Shown here one piece after another: positions 9,499 through 18,536 of a DNA stretch of 64,000 nucleotides. The DNA comes from Rubripirellula amarantea (lineage in GTDB: Bacteria; Planctomycetota; Planctomycetia; Pirellulales; Pirellulaceae): NCBI RefSeq assembly GCF_007859865.1, contig NZ_SJPI01000004.1:62001-126000 (forward strand), given 5' to 3'. Position 1 is the first letter of the stretch; the number at the start of each line of letters is the position of its first letter. The position numbers and the translations under genes were made by a program. The notes under the pieces are model-generated. The model had not been told where the DNA came from. It worked only from the letters and a program-made list of their open reading frames with translations, and did not search any database.

Positions 9499-10553
9499 AT
9501 CAAACCTCTTGGGAACTTCACTGTCCCGTGGCCGTCAACAACGACAGCCCGCGTGTCATGCTTGCTCACGGCGAAGGTGGGCGGATGATGCGAAAGTTGA
9601 TTCGCGAGACGATCGTTGACATCCTTTCGAGCGAATCACTCGCTGAGATGGATGACGCAGCAAGATTGCCGGCGATCGACGGACCGCTGGCCATGACAAC
9701 GGACAGCTTCGTAGTCTCGCCGCTCTTTTTTCCTGGAGGAGACATCGGATCTTTATGCGTTTACGGAACGGTCAATGACTTGGCCGTTAGCGGCGCAAAA
9801 CCGCTCTACCTGACGCTGTCTTTGATCCTGGAAGAAGGCCTGCCGATCGCGGTCTTGCAAGAGGTTTTGCAAAGCGTTGCACGAGCAGCGAATCAGACCG
9901 GCATCAAAATTGTCGCGGGCGACACGAAGGTCGTACCGCGCGGGGCCGCCGATGGGTTATTCATCAACACGACCGGAATCGGTGAATTGGTCGATCCCGT
10001 GCCGCCAGGACCGCAAGCTCTTTGCGAAGGTGACGAATTGATTGTCACCGGCCCGGTCGGTCGTCACGGCATCGCTGTTTTGTGTGCAAGAGAAGAACTA
10101 GCCCTGCAACCTGCACCGACAAGCGATTGTGGATCGCTGGTGGCAGCGACCATGCAACTTCGTCATCGCCTTGGTACGCGACTGCGGACGATGCGCGACG
10201 CGACACGCGGCGGCGTCGGTGCGGTGCTGCATGAATGGTCCGAATCGAGTGGATTGACTCTAGCAGTTAACGAGAAAGACATTCCCGTTTCGCCCGACGT
10301 CCGCGGCGCGAGTGAATTGCTGGGACTGGATCCGATTCACATCGCCAACGAAGGCACGATGCTAATCGCTGTCGAATCGGGAGCAAGCGAGGATGCTCTC
10401 GAAGCACTTCGATCGCTTCCCGAGACACAGTATTCCGCCAAGATCGGCACGGCCATCACAAGGCAAGCCACCCCCGTCACGATCACTCGGATGTTCGGTC
10501 GCCCTCAACCGCTTGACCAACCTCAGGGTGCTCCCCAGCCAAGGATCTGCTGA
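9495..10553 (+). CDS. hypE: Carbamoyl dehydratase HypE
   Basis: A 352-residue PurM/AIR-synthase-fold enzyme that dehydrates the C-terminal thiocarboxamide to thiocyanate, the cyanide donor. It begins like family members (HGEGGRMMRKLI, then DGPLAMTTDSF) and ends in PRIC, so the essential C-terminal cysteine is present. ATG at 9495 gives the ATGA overlap seen through the operon; an in-frame ATG at 9483 is possible. This is the last gene of the operon. About 75 bases downstream a short GCGAAT/ATTCGC hairpin with a 4-base loop might end transcription, but it lacks a T-run. Confidence 0.94.
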   Translation: MNQTSWELHCPVAVNNDSPRVMLAHGEGGRMMRKLIRETIVDILSSESLAEMDDAARLPAIDGPLAMTTDSFVVSPLFFPGGDIGSLCVYGTVNDLAVSGAKPLYLTLSLILEEGLPIAVLQEVLQSVARAANQTGIKIVAGDTKVVPRGAADGLFINTTGIGELVDPVPPGPQALCEGDELIVTGPVGRHGIAVLCAREELALQPAPTSDCGSLVAATMQLRHRLGTRLRTMRDATRGGVGAVLHEWSESSGLTLAVNEKDIPVSPDVRGASELLGLDPIHIANEGTMLIAVESGASEDALEALRSLPETQYSAKIGTAITRQATPVTITRMFGRPQPLDQPQGAPQPRIC

Positions 10554-10670
10554 GATGATCTCTCGTCTCGCCGACAACCGGTAATTTTTGAGCAAACGGC
10601 AGATTCATAAGCCCCTCTGCAAGTAGCTAATGGCGAATCACTATTCGCGAAGTTAGCGTGTTGACTCCAA

Positions 10671-10961
10671 TCAAGCGTGGGCATGACTAAACGTCGGAGG
10701 ATCGCTGGCCGGAAAACTCTCGCGACCTGCTTCGTCGATCAGCTCGTCATCCTGTTGATGCGTCGCTGATTCGCCGCGCCAGCGAGTCGCCAGCGCTGCA
10801 GCTTGGCGGACCCGTTCGAGCAACTCCGGATAGCGCTGGGGAGGTGGTTGATCTCGAAATTGCATGACCTCTTCTCTTGATCCCCCTAGATGTTTTGAAA
10901 CCTCATCAAGATGATCGCAGAGGCTTTGCCATTCTGAGTTCATAAAACTATCGTTCATCAT
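10671..10961 (-). CDS. Small conserved hypothetical protein ([13 protein letters not shown] tail)
   Basis: A 96-residue soluble protein. The last third carries [18 protein letters not shown], a motif found at the C-terminus of many small bacterial proteins of unknown function. No signal peptide or catalytic motif is visible. Its start codon overlaps the stop of the aldolase gene upstream (ATGA read on the minus strand), so the two are probably cotranscribed. No function is proposed. Confidence 0.7.
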   Translation of the reverse strand: MMNDSFMNSEWQSLCDHLDEVSKHLGGSREEVMQFRDQPPPQRYPELLERVRQAAALATRWRGESATHQQDDELIDEAGRESFPASDPPTFSHAHA

Positions 10962-12010
10962 GCAACCGTTATGTTGGAGTCCAAGTACACGTCCTGAATT
11001 CGATTGAGCAGTTCAATGCCGTCAGCCATTGGCCGTTGAAAAGCTTTGCGTCCTGAAATGAGCCCCGTTCCACCGGCGCGTTTATTGACGACTGCCGTCT
11101 TCACCGCGTCGGCTAGGTCCGATGCTCCCGATGAGGCTCCACCTGAATTGATTAACCCCGCTCGTCCCATGTAGCAATTTGCAACTTGATAGCGACACAG
11201 ATCAATCGGATGATCGGAAGTCAGCTTTTCGTATACGAGGGGCGACGTCTTACCAAACTTGATCGCTGTGAATCCTCCATTATTCGTTGCGAGCTTCTGC
11301 TTGATAATGTCGGCTTGCAATGTTACGCCCAGATGATTCGCTTGGCCTGTCAGGTCGGCGGACGTGTGATAGTCCTTGTCAGTCTTGAAGGCTGAATTCC
11401 GAAGGTAGCACCAAAGCACCGTCGCCATGCCCAAATCGTGAGCGCGTTCAAACGCGGCGGAAACTTCTACAATCTGTCGTCGCGATTCTGACGAACCGAA
11501 GTAAATTGTTGCTCCAACCGCCACCGCTCCCATGTCAAACGCTCGATCGACGCTACCGAATAGAACTTGATCGTACGAGTTTGGATAAGTGAGCAATTCG
11601 TTGTGGTTAATCTTCACGATGAAAGGGATTCGGTGTGCGAACTTGCGCGACACTGCGCCTAATACGCCCAGTGTCGATGCGACCGCGTTGCACCCACCTT
11701 CCATAGCCAACCGCACAATGTTCTCTGGATCAAAGTAGTCGGGGTTGGGTGCGAACGACGCTCCGCCTGAGTGCTCAATCCCCTGGTCGACTGGCAAGAT
11801 CGACACGTAGCCGGTTTGCGCCAGTCGTCCGTGGGTAAACAGACGTGCCAAGTTGTTGATCACACGTTGGCTTCGATCGGAATGACACACGACACGATCG
11901 AGGAAATCAGGCCCTGGCACGTGCATACGACTTCGCGGAATGGTTTGGCACTGATGTTCCAGGAGAGACGCCGCGTCCTCACCCAGCAGTTCAGCGATCG
12001 TAGCGGACAT
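10958..12010 (-). CDS. fbaB: Fructose-bisphosphate aldolase class I
   Basis: A 350-residue DhnA/FbaB-type aldolase that cleaves fructose 1,6-bisphosphate through a Schiff-base lysine. From memory it matches Escherichia coli FbaB along its length: the N-terminus ([15 protein letters not shown]), [22 protein letters not shown] and the VYLDS tail, and it has the same number of residues. That match selects the start at 12010 over an upstream in-frame start at 12058. AAGG lies 9 bases before the chosen ATG. The catalytic lysine is likely in the KFGK region, but I cannot prove which residue it is. A 96-residue gene follows with a 4-base overlap. Confidence 0.95.
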   Translation of the reverse strand: MSATIAELLGEDAASLLEHQCQTIPRSRMHVPGPDFLDRVVCHSDRSQRVINNLARLFTHGRLAQTGYVSILPVDQGIEHSGGASFAPNPDYFDPENIVRLAMEGGCNAVASTLGVLGAVSRKFAHRIPFIVKINHNELLTYPNSYDQVLFGSVDRAFDMGAVAVGATIYFGSSESRRQIVEVSAAFERAHDLGMATVLWCYLRNSAFKTDKDYHTSADLTGQANHLGVTLQADIIKQKLATNNGGFTAIKFGKTSPLVYEKLTSDHPIDLCRYQVANCYMGRAGLINSGGASSGASDLADAVKTAVVNKRAGGTGLISGRKAFQRPMADGIELLNRIQDVYLDSNITVA

Positions 12011-12514
12011 AGAATTGCCTTGCGTTGAATTTGGTAGTGCTGAAACCTCACACAACATGCGCGAACTGTCTCATACGAACAAGAAACTTGGGCAAGGTGT
12101 GTTGCGATGGCTGATGTGCAAAGCGGATACCAAGATCAGTGCAGGCTGCGCAGAGCGAACTTTTAGCCATGAAATATCGCTGCCACTTCAAGCCGTCGTT
12201 GCTGGAACTGAGTCGACTCGGTCGCAACAACACATCCAGTTCGCTCGTCGCTGGTTGTCCCCAAACTGGTGCCCGGCGTGGTGGATTAAGGGCCCAGTAA
12301 GCTGGATCGGAAGGCCCAGTGTGCTGGATGAGAAGGGCCGGCGTGCTGGATCGGAAGGCTTTCGGCTTTCAATCTTTATGAAGCGTCAACGAGACTCCAA
12401 AAGATCTGCCAAAATTGGTTCAATCGAAGAGCAGAGAAGCGTTTTGAAAGAAGGGCGAGCTAAGTTTTTACAACTTGTTTCATAGACGCACGCTTCTGGG
12501 ATTTAGTCGCAGCG
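12011..12514. other. Divergent intergenic region with a 22-bp repeat array
   Basis: A 504-base region between the diverging fbaB and reductase genes that should hold both promoters. The only clear structure is the 22-bp tandem array at 12276-12362. An ORF of 156 codons runs through it on the + strand, but it has no recognisable protein features and reads straight through the repeat, so it is not called as a gene. No convincing promoter hexamer pair was identified. Confidence 0.6.
12276..12362. repeat. 22-bp tandem repeat, about four copies
   Basis: Three adjacent 22-base units start at 12297, 12319 and 12341, each centred on GCTGGAT and a purine-rich AAGG tract. A fourth, more diverged unit precedes them from about 12276. 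Units differ at several positions. There are no spacers, so it is not a CRISPR. It sits upstream of the reductase gene and of fbaB, where it could affect either promoter; this is only inferred from position. Confidence 0.85.
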
Positions 12515-13897
12515 ATGGTAGGGATAATTCTAATTGGATCGGTCGTTGCCTACCTTTTGGTCGCCGAGTTCGTCTATCGAGATACCGAGCGTCGATACCG
12601 GACCGACTTGGGCGAGGACGGTAAAAATATTCTTACGATCGCGAAACCGACCTCCGCACTGAACGACGAGTCTAAACGGAACGACGAGTCCAAACCGGTC
12701 GACGATTCCACGCAGGTCGCCACCGAGGGATGGAAGGGTTGGCGTGAAATGGTGGTCGCAGCGATCAAGGATGAATCGCCCGATTGTCGCTCGTTCTACT
12801 TAACGCCAAGGGACATGCAATCGCTACCGAGGTTCATGGGCGGACAATCCATCTTGGTTCGATGCCCTGTCGCCAACCCTGTCGCCAACCCTGTCGCCAA
12901 CCCTGTCGCCAACCCTGTCGCCAACCCTGTCGCCAACCGTGACACTGCGAACGCGACTGAACCAAGCACTCCGCGTTCAGTGTCTCGATGCTACAGCTTG
13001 TCGAGTGCCCCGGCGGACCCCATGTATCGCATTACCGTCAAACGGGTACCCGACGGACGGATGAGTCGCCAACTGCACGACACAATCAAGCTGGGTGATT
13101 TGATCGAAGTCCAGTCGCCACGTGGACGATTCGTCATCGACACTCATCGCACCGACCGTCCTTTGCTCCTGATCGCTGCGGGAATAGGGATCACCCCGAT
13201 GCTATCGATGCTGCTTCAGAGTCTGTCGGAAACTCCGCAACGGCAAGTGCACCTTTACTATCAGCTTCGCGATCACGACAACACGCCGTTCCTTTCGTTT
13301 CTTCGCCAATTGGCACGCACAGCCGATGGGAAAGAGCGATTCAAACTGCACGTCTGGTTTAGTCGCCCCACTGCGGACAATAAAGCAAATCACTCAGACG
13401 CAGTCGGACGAATCACCGCCGATCAAATTGTTTCACGACTCAATAGCACCGATGGCGACTATCGCATTTGCGGACCTGCCGAGTTCATGTCCACCATTGC
13501 CGAAGGCTTAATAGATTCAGGAGTCATCGAGTCGTCAGTGCAATATGAGTCCTTTGGCGGACAACCGGCAGGACGAGGGGCTATCGCTGTACGGAATGGT
13601 GCGAAAACTGAAGATTCAACATCGTCAAACAGTTCCGATGCGAAATTCAAGGTGCAGTTTACGAAGAGCCAAATCTCTAGCGAATTCAATTCTAGCGACG
13701 ACACGCTGCTTGAGGTTGCAGAGTCCGCGGGCGTCTCGGTCGACTCTTCGTGCCGTTCGGGTCAATGCGGATCATGCGTTCATCGATTGATCCGAGGAAG
13801 CGTTGAATATCCTGAACTTCCAGAGTGTGAATTTGGTGAGGATGAAGTCGTTCTTTGTGCGGCCCGCCCCGTCAGCGACATCGAAATTGAAGCTTGA
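12515..13897 (+). CDS. Membrane-anchored flavin reductase with C-terminal 2Fe-2S ferredoxin domain
   Basis: A 460-residue oxidoreductase of the type found in Hcr and in phenol hydroxylase or vanillate demethylase reductases. A single transmembrane helix spans residues ~2-19, followed by a hydrophilic linker. The FAD domain contains RCYSLSSAP near 158, the NAD(P) loop AAGIGITPML lies near 220, and a plant-type 2Fe-2S domain (SSCRSGQCGSC near 411, LCAARP near 446) ends the protein. It should carry electrons from NAD(P)H to an unknown partner at the membrane. Residues ~118-141 are a perfect (PVAN)6 insertion inside the FAD domain, placed between two expected beta strands. An interrupted inverted repeat just after the stop (AACCAAA...TTTGGTT) may be a weak terminator. 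Confidence 0.85.
   Translation: MVGIILIGSVVAYLLVAEFVYRDTERRYRTDLGEDGKNILTIAKPTSALNDESKRNDESKPVDDSTQVATEGWKGWREMVVAAIKDESPDCRSFYLTPRDMQSLPRFMGGQSILVRCPVANPVANPVANPVANPVANPVANRDTANATEPSTPRSVSRCYSLSSAPADPMYRITVKRVPDGRMSRQLHDTIKLGDLIEVQSPRGRFVIDTHRTDRPLLLIAAGIGITPMLSMLLQSLSETPQRQVHLYYQLRDHDNTPFLSFLRQLARTADGKERFKLHVWFSRPTADNKANHSDAVGRITADQIVSRLNSTDGDYRICGPAEFMSTIAEGLIDSGVIESSVQYESFGGQPAGRGAIAVRNGAKTEDSTSSNSSDAKFKVQFTKSQISSEFNSSDDTLLEVAESAGVSVDSSCRSGQCGSCVHRLIRGSVEYPELPECEFGEDEVVLCAARPVSDIEIEA
12865..12936 (+). repeat. 12-bp perfect tandem repeat, six copies, in coding sequence
   Basis: Six identical copies of CCCTGTCGCCAA inside the reductase gene, coding for (PVAN)6. The unit is a multiple of three, so gain or loss of copies keeps the frame. 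Perfect identity between copies implies recent expansion or active homogenisation. Confidence 0.97.
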
Positions 13898-14064
13898 ACC
13901 AAAGCAACAATTCATTTGTTCAAGTTTTGGTTGCCCACCACACGGCATGTGTTGGGAAGTGTCGATCTTGCCGCGTCGATGCGTTAGACTGGCCGGACCA
14001 CACAACCTTGTCAGGATACCGATTGTAAAATCGCAATCCAGCTCATCGACCGGAAGAACTCACC

Positions 14065-14727
14065 ATGAACATCTCGCAATTGCTTCACAACAATCAATCA
14101 TGGGCTGACCAGCAGATCGCTGATGACCCAGAGTTCTTTCAACGCTTATCTCAAATTCAGGCGCCCGAGTATCTTTGGATTGGATGCGCCGACAGTCGCG
14201 TCCCCGCAAACCAGATTGTTGGCATGGCACCGGGCGAATTGTTTGTTCACCGCAATGTGGCCAACTTGGTTGTGCACACAGACCTAAATTGCCTGTCCGT
14301 GATTCAGTTCGCGGTCCAAGTGCTGAAGGTCAAGCATATCATCGTCTGTGGACACTACGGTTGCGGCGGCGTGACGGCGGCATTGTTCCACAAAGAACTT
14401 GGGTTGATCGAAAACTGGCTTCGGCATATCCAAGACACCATTGGCGTTCATGAGCAATTGCTTGACTCCCTTGAATGCCCGCGCGATCGAACAAATCGAC
14501 TATGTGAGATCAACGTTATCGAACAGGTGATGAATGTATGCAGAACCACCATCACCCGGGACGCGTGGCGACAAGGCCAATCGTTAGCCGTACACGGTTG
14601 GATCTATGCACTCACCGACGGACGTTTACAGGACTTGCAGATCAGTGTTGAAAGCCCTGATCAAATGCAAAAGGCGTACGAAACGGCGATCAGTAGCTTG
14701 GGATCGCGCCCGCTTCCACAATCATGA
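14065..14727 (+). CDS. can: Carbonic anhydrase, beta class
   Basis: A 220-residue cytosolic enzyme that interconverts CO2 and bicarbonate. The zinc ligands and catalytic dyad are in place: Cys41, Asp43 and Arg45 in GCADSRVPAN, and His97 and Cys100 in CGHYGCGG. No signal peptide is present. It matches the E. coli Can subgroup in length and motif. It stands alone on the + strand, about 170 bases after the reductase gene, with space for its own promoter. Confidence 0.95.
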   Translation: MNISQLLHNNQSWADQQIADDPEFFQRLSQIQAPEYLWIGCADSRVPANQIVGMAPGELFVHRNVANLVVHTDLNCLSVIQFAVQVLKVKHIIVCGHYGCGGVTAALFHKELGLIENWLRHIQDTIGVHEQLLDSLECPRDRTNRLCEINVIEQVMNVCRTTITRDAWRQGQSLAVHGWIYALTDGRLQDLQISVESPDQMQKAYETAISSLGSRPLPQS

Positions 14728-14866
14728 AACCGTCGGTTTTCTACGAGCAATAGCACCGTCCTTCATCCATGAGATCGCACGTGATGTGGGGGCATGTTTT
14801 TTATTGCGTGGGAAGTAAGATAGGGGCCACCAGTTTGTCCCGCTCATCGTCCCACCGAGTGCAACT

Positions 14867-17800
14867 ATGCCATCCGCGTTAGGTCGCAGCCCAAGTTTCA
14901 TCATAGCGTTTTTGTTCCTTGCTATGACCTGCCCAGCCATAGCAGGCGAAAACACCGACTCTGTTAGTGACCCCGACTTCGCAGTCCAAGGCGAATACGT
15001 CACCGATAATCGTGGCATGCATGTGATCGCGCGCGGTGACGGCGATTTTGAAATCGTGATCTATGAAGGCGGCCTTCCGGGTGCTGGCATGTCCAGCGAA
15101 CCACCGCGACGAATCGACGGTGACATTGACGTTGTCGAGCAGTTAATCGAGTCAATGGAAATGACGCGTGTTGAGCGAGTAAGTTCAACCGAAGGTGCCA
15201 AGCCCCCACCCAACGCCATTGTGTTGTTCGATGGAACAAAAGAGTCCGTTGAAAAGAACTGGAAGGGTGGACGGGTCGAGGACGGATTGCTGTGTGAAGG
15301 CACCACCACACGAGAGAACTTCCAAGACTATCGACTGCACCTTGAATTCCGCACACCTTGGATGCCAAAGGATGAAGGCCAAAAGCGTGGTAACAGTGGT
15401 GTCTATCACCAAGGTCGTTACGAAACACAAGTCTTGGATTCTTTCGGTCTTGAAGGGTTGGACAACGAAACAGGGTCGATCTATACGATTAGCGCTCCAT
15501 CGACCAACGTTTGCTTTCCTCCGATGCGTTGGCAAACTTACGATGTTGATTTTACCGCAGCACGGTTTGACGAGACGGGGCAGAAAACATCGGACGCACG
15601 ACTCACAGTTCGACTCAATGGAATCTTGGTCCAATCGGATGTCGCCGCGTCTTATGCCACTCGCGCTTCGATAATGAACGAAGGGCCTGAACCCGGTCCG
15701 ATCTACCTTCAAGATCACGGCAATCCGGTTCGATTCCGAAACATTTGGTTGGTTCCCCGCGATTTGCAAGCCGAAGCTCGCCGTCCGATCGTGATAGGCT
15801 ACGAGCGTTTTTATGCTTCGCGAAGTGAACCATCCGCGGATGCGGGTGAGTTATTGATCAGTGGATTGGCATGTTCGGCGTGCCATGAACATGCAACGAG
15901 TGTCGATTTACCGACGCAGCGTGGACCTGATTTGAGCGATGTCGCGACGCGTGTCCGAACGGATGCGTTGGTTGCGATGATCGCTGATCCCCACACTGCT
16001 AAGCCACACACTACCATGCCCGATCCCTGGGGCACGCTTTCGACAGACGAGCGAAATCTGCGAGGTCGTGCAATCGCGAGTTACCTCAGCTTTGCCGACA
16101 CCAAAGCTGCTGGCCAACCGCGCCGCCCGGAAGAACAAAAGGCGGCTCCCGAGTGGATAGCGGACGGTGAAGCCTTGTATCACTCAGTCGGCTGTGTGGC
16201 TTGTCATCAATCATTTGATGGATCGCAGGTGAACGCGTCGACGACGGTGGGACTGGGTGATCCCGCCAACAAGTATTCGTTAGCTTCGCTGGCGGCGTTT
16301 CTTCAGAACCCTGATCACGTTCGGAAAGGACTTCGGATGCCCGGAGTTGCGGGTCCACCCTTGGACGCTAAGAAGATCGCCGCGTATTTGCTGCGGGATG
16401 TGACATCGATTCTGCAGCCGGGTCAAATGCAACGTGAAGTTTTTCATGGCGTGTATGACTCGCTGCCCGAGTTCCATCGCTTGACCGCCGAAGCAACTTC
16501 CCAGGTCACTGGATTTAAGATCGACGACATTGAGCCCAAGGTTGAATTTGTGCTGCGTTTCCGCGGCAGTTTCGATTTAAAGAAATCAGGCAAAATCCAA
16601 TTTCGATTGTCCAACGATGATCAAGCAAAGCTAATCATTGGTGACAACGAGATGCAAAATTGGAATAGCAGAATGTCGCCGATGATCGGCACGTTCAATC
16701 TTGAAGCTGGTCGTCAGAACTTTGAGCTTCAGTATTGGCAACGAGGTGGGGGAATCGGTTTGGCCGTGGAAATCAACCATCCCGACTATGGCTGGACCGA
16801 CTTAGCAAACGTACTGACGACGAGCATAGCCACGGATGCACATGATTGGACCACTAACCATCAACAGCCTGCCCCCGAACTAGTCCAGCAAGGTCGAATC
16901 TGGTTCGCCGAGAGCGGCTGCGTGAACTGCCATGCGATGTCCAAGGAAGCGTTTGCCTCAACGAAGAAGGGGCCTGCCCTTGCTGATGCCAATATAGAAC
17001 GCGGTTGTCTCGCAACCGACGTTGCTGACACACTTCCCAATTATGAACTCACCGGCAATCAACGCATGGCAATTGCCCAGGCTCTTCGCTCCTATCGCGA
17101 CCCGATTCGCGAAACAGACGACCAACGATTGCAACACTTAACGATGGCCGCTTTGAATTGCTACGCGTGTCATCGGCGGGGCGAATGGGGCGGGCCCGAA
17201 TCAACACGCAACGGTCTATTTCATTCGACCGTTCCTGAAATGGGTGAAGAAGGTCGCCTTCCACCGACCCTCGACGGTGTCGGCGACAAGCTGAACGACC
17301 AATACCTGGCGAAAGTGTTTGCCAATGGTGCCAATGATCGACCCTACATGAAAACCCGGATGCCTAGGTATTCAGACGAGTCGTTGAAAGGCTTCCAGCA
17401 ATCGCTAGTTCGCACCGATCGACGAAATGAAGTCGACAATATCGAATGGAATGTATCACCCGATGAAATCGTCATCACGGGCCGCGAATGTGTGGGCAGT
17501 GGTGGGTTGTCTTGCGTGAAGTGCCATCGTTTCGGCGACGAAGTCGGAACAGGCATTGGCGCGATCGACATGTTGAAGATGCCGGTACGCCTGCGACGCG
17601 ATTGGTTCCACCGATATCTGATGGACCCGACAAAGTACCGACCTGGAACACGCATGCCCAATAGTTTCCCCGAAGGAATCTCGGCCTTTGAGTCTGCTTT
17701 TGACGGTGACCCCGCCAAGCAAATTGAGGCGATGTGGACCTACCTTTCGCAAGGCGAATCAGCGCGCGAACCGATCGGACTCAAAGCAGAAGCCATCTTG

Positions 17801-18481
17801 CTAACCGCCAGTGAGCGACCTCGCATTCATCGCAACTTCTTTAGTGACGTCAGCAACCGATCCGTCGCGGTCGGCTACCCCGCAATGGTCAATTTGATCT
17901 GGGACACCGAGCAAATGGCGTTGGCAAAAGTGTGGAAGAACAGCTTCGTCGACGCTTCAATTCACTGGGTTGGGCGCGGGCAAGGACGTAACAGACCGCT
18001 TGGCGACGCCGTCGTCTCGTTCGAGTCATCATCGCCGTTGGCATTGCTCAGTCGCGTCGATGCCGAGTGGCCAACGGAATCGGCGCGCGATCGTGGCGTC
18101 AAGTTCATCGGCTACCGGTTGGACAGCGATGGAAATCCTCAGTTTCGTTACCGAATGGGTGATTTCGAGATCGTTGATCGCATTGTTCCCGCCGCGACAC
18201 TACAACCACAAGATCCCAAAGCGGACCAACTTCGCCGGCCTGTTCAATTGGCCCGCACTCTCGAAGTCTCACCGGTAGGCGAAACCGCAGACAAGCTAGT
18301 TTGGCGAATCGGTTCGAACAATGTTGAAGTGATCGCGAAGAATCACTTTACGGTCGCCGGCGCCGAAGTGCTGATCGACGGGGTTGATGCATCCGTTATG
18401 AAGATCGGCGATCACGATGAGATTCGCGCAAGCGTTCCGGGCGACGCCAAAATCATTTTATCGCAGATGATTGCCTGGTGA
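14867..18481 (+). CDS. Secreted DUF1080 / PA14-like / multihaem cytochrome c fusion
   Basis: A 1204-residue exported protein with a signal peptide (cleavage near AIAGE, residue ~27). A DUF1080 (3-keto-disaccharide hydrolase-like) jelly roll covers about residues 115-300, including ETQVLDSFG. Five CxxCH haem sites follow: CSACH ~336, CVACH ~443, CVNCH ~685, CYACH ~765 and CVKCH ~882. A PA14-like carbohydrate-binding segment lies between the second and third (about 525-650). The C-terminal 300 residues are beta-rich without a named match. Large haem-carrying proteins of this type are typical of planctomycetes; oxidative breakdown of sugars at the cell surface is inferred. A glucose/sorbosone-dehydrogenase-like gene follows 55 bases downstream on the same strand and is the likely partner. 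Confidence 0.85.
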   Translation: MPSALGRSPSFIIAFLFLAMTCPAIAGENTDSVSDPDFAVQGEYVTDNRGMHVIARGDGDFEIVIYEGGLPGAGMSSEPPRRIDGDIDVVEQLIESMEMTRVERVSSTEGAKPPPNAIVLFDGTKESVEKNWKGGRVEDGLLCEGTTTRENFQDYRLHLEFRTPWMPKDEGQKRGNSGVYHQGRYETQVLDSFGLEGLDNETGSIYTISAPSTNVCFPPMRWQTYDVDFTAARFDETGQKTSDARLTVRLNGILVQSDVAASYATRASIMNEGPEPGPIYLQDHGNPVRFRNIWLVPRDLQAEARRPIVIGYERFYASRSEPSADAGELLISGLACSACHEHATSVDLPTQRGPDLSDVATRVRTDALVAMIADPHTAKPHTTMPDPWGTLSTDERNLRGRAIASYLSFADTKAAGQPRRPEEQKAAPEWIADGEALYHSVGCVACHQSFDGSQVNASTTVGLGDPANKYSLASLAAFLQNPDHVRKGLRMPGVAGPPLDAKKIAAYLLRDVTSILQPGQMQREVFHGVYDSLPEFHRLTAEATSQVTGFKIDDIEPKVEFVLRFRGSFDLKKSGKIQFRLSNDDQAKLIIGDNEMQNWNSRMSPMIGTFNLEAGRQNFELQYWQRGGGIGLAVEINHPDYGWTDLANVLTTSIATDAHDWTTNHQQPAPELVQQGRIWFAESGCVNCHAMSKEAFASTKKGPALADANIERGCLATDVADTLPNYELTGNQRMAIAQALRSYRDPIRETDDQRLQHLTMAALNCYACHRRGEWGGPESTRNGLFHSTVPEMGEEGRLPPTLDGVGDKLNDQYLAKVFANGANDRPYMKTRMPRYSDESLKGFQQSLVRTDRRNEVDNIEWNVSPDEIVITGRECVGSGGLSCVKCHRFGDEVGTGIGAIDMLKMPVRLRRDWFHRYLMDPTKYRPGTRMPNSFPEGISAFESAFDGDPAKQIEAMWTYLSQGESAREPIGLKAEAILLTASERPRIHRNFFSDVSNRSVAVGYPAMVNLIWDTEQMALAKVWKNSFVDASIHWVGRGQGRNRPLGDAVVSFESSSPLALLSRVDAEWPTESARDRGVKFIGYRLDSDGNPQFRYRMGDFEIVDRIVPAATLQPQDPKADQLRRPVQLARTLEVSPVGETADKLVWRIGSNNVEVIAKNHFTVAGAEVLIDGVDASVMKIGDHDEIRASVPGDAKIILSQMIAW

Positions 18482-18536
18482 CCATTTCCCGTTCTGCTGC
18501 CTTCCCCATTCCAACACTCTTGATTCTGTGATCTCC

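Noticed and set aside
10630-10650. Strong terminator after hypE
   Set aside because: The GCGAAT/ATTCGC stem has only 6 bp and no T-run; it is mentioned with hypE but not called.
12015-12485. 156-codon + strand ORF between fbaB and the reductase gene
   Set aside because: It reads through the 22-bp repeats, has no domain, no ribosome-binding site, and overlaps the promoter region of fbaB.
15185-15769. 194-codon ORF antisense to the DUF1080 fusion
   Set aside because: It lies fully opposite a well-supported coding region with recognisable domains.
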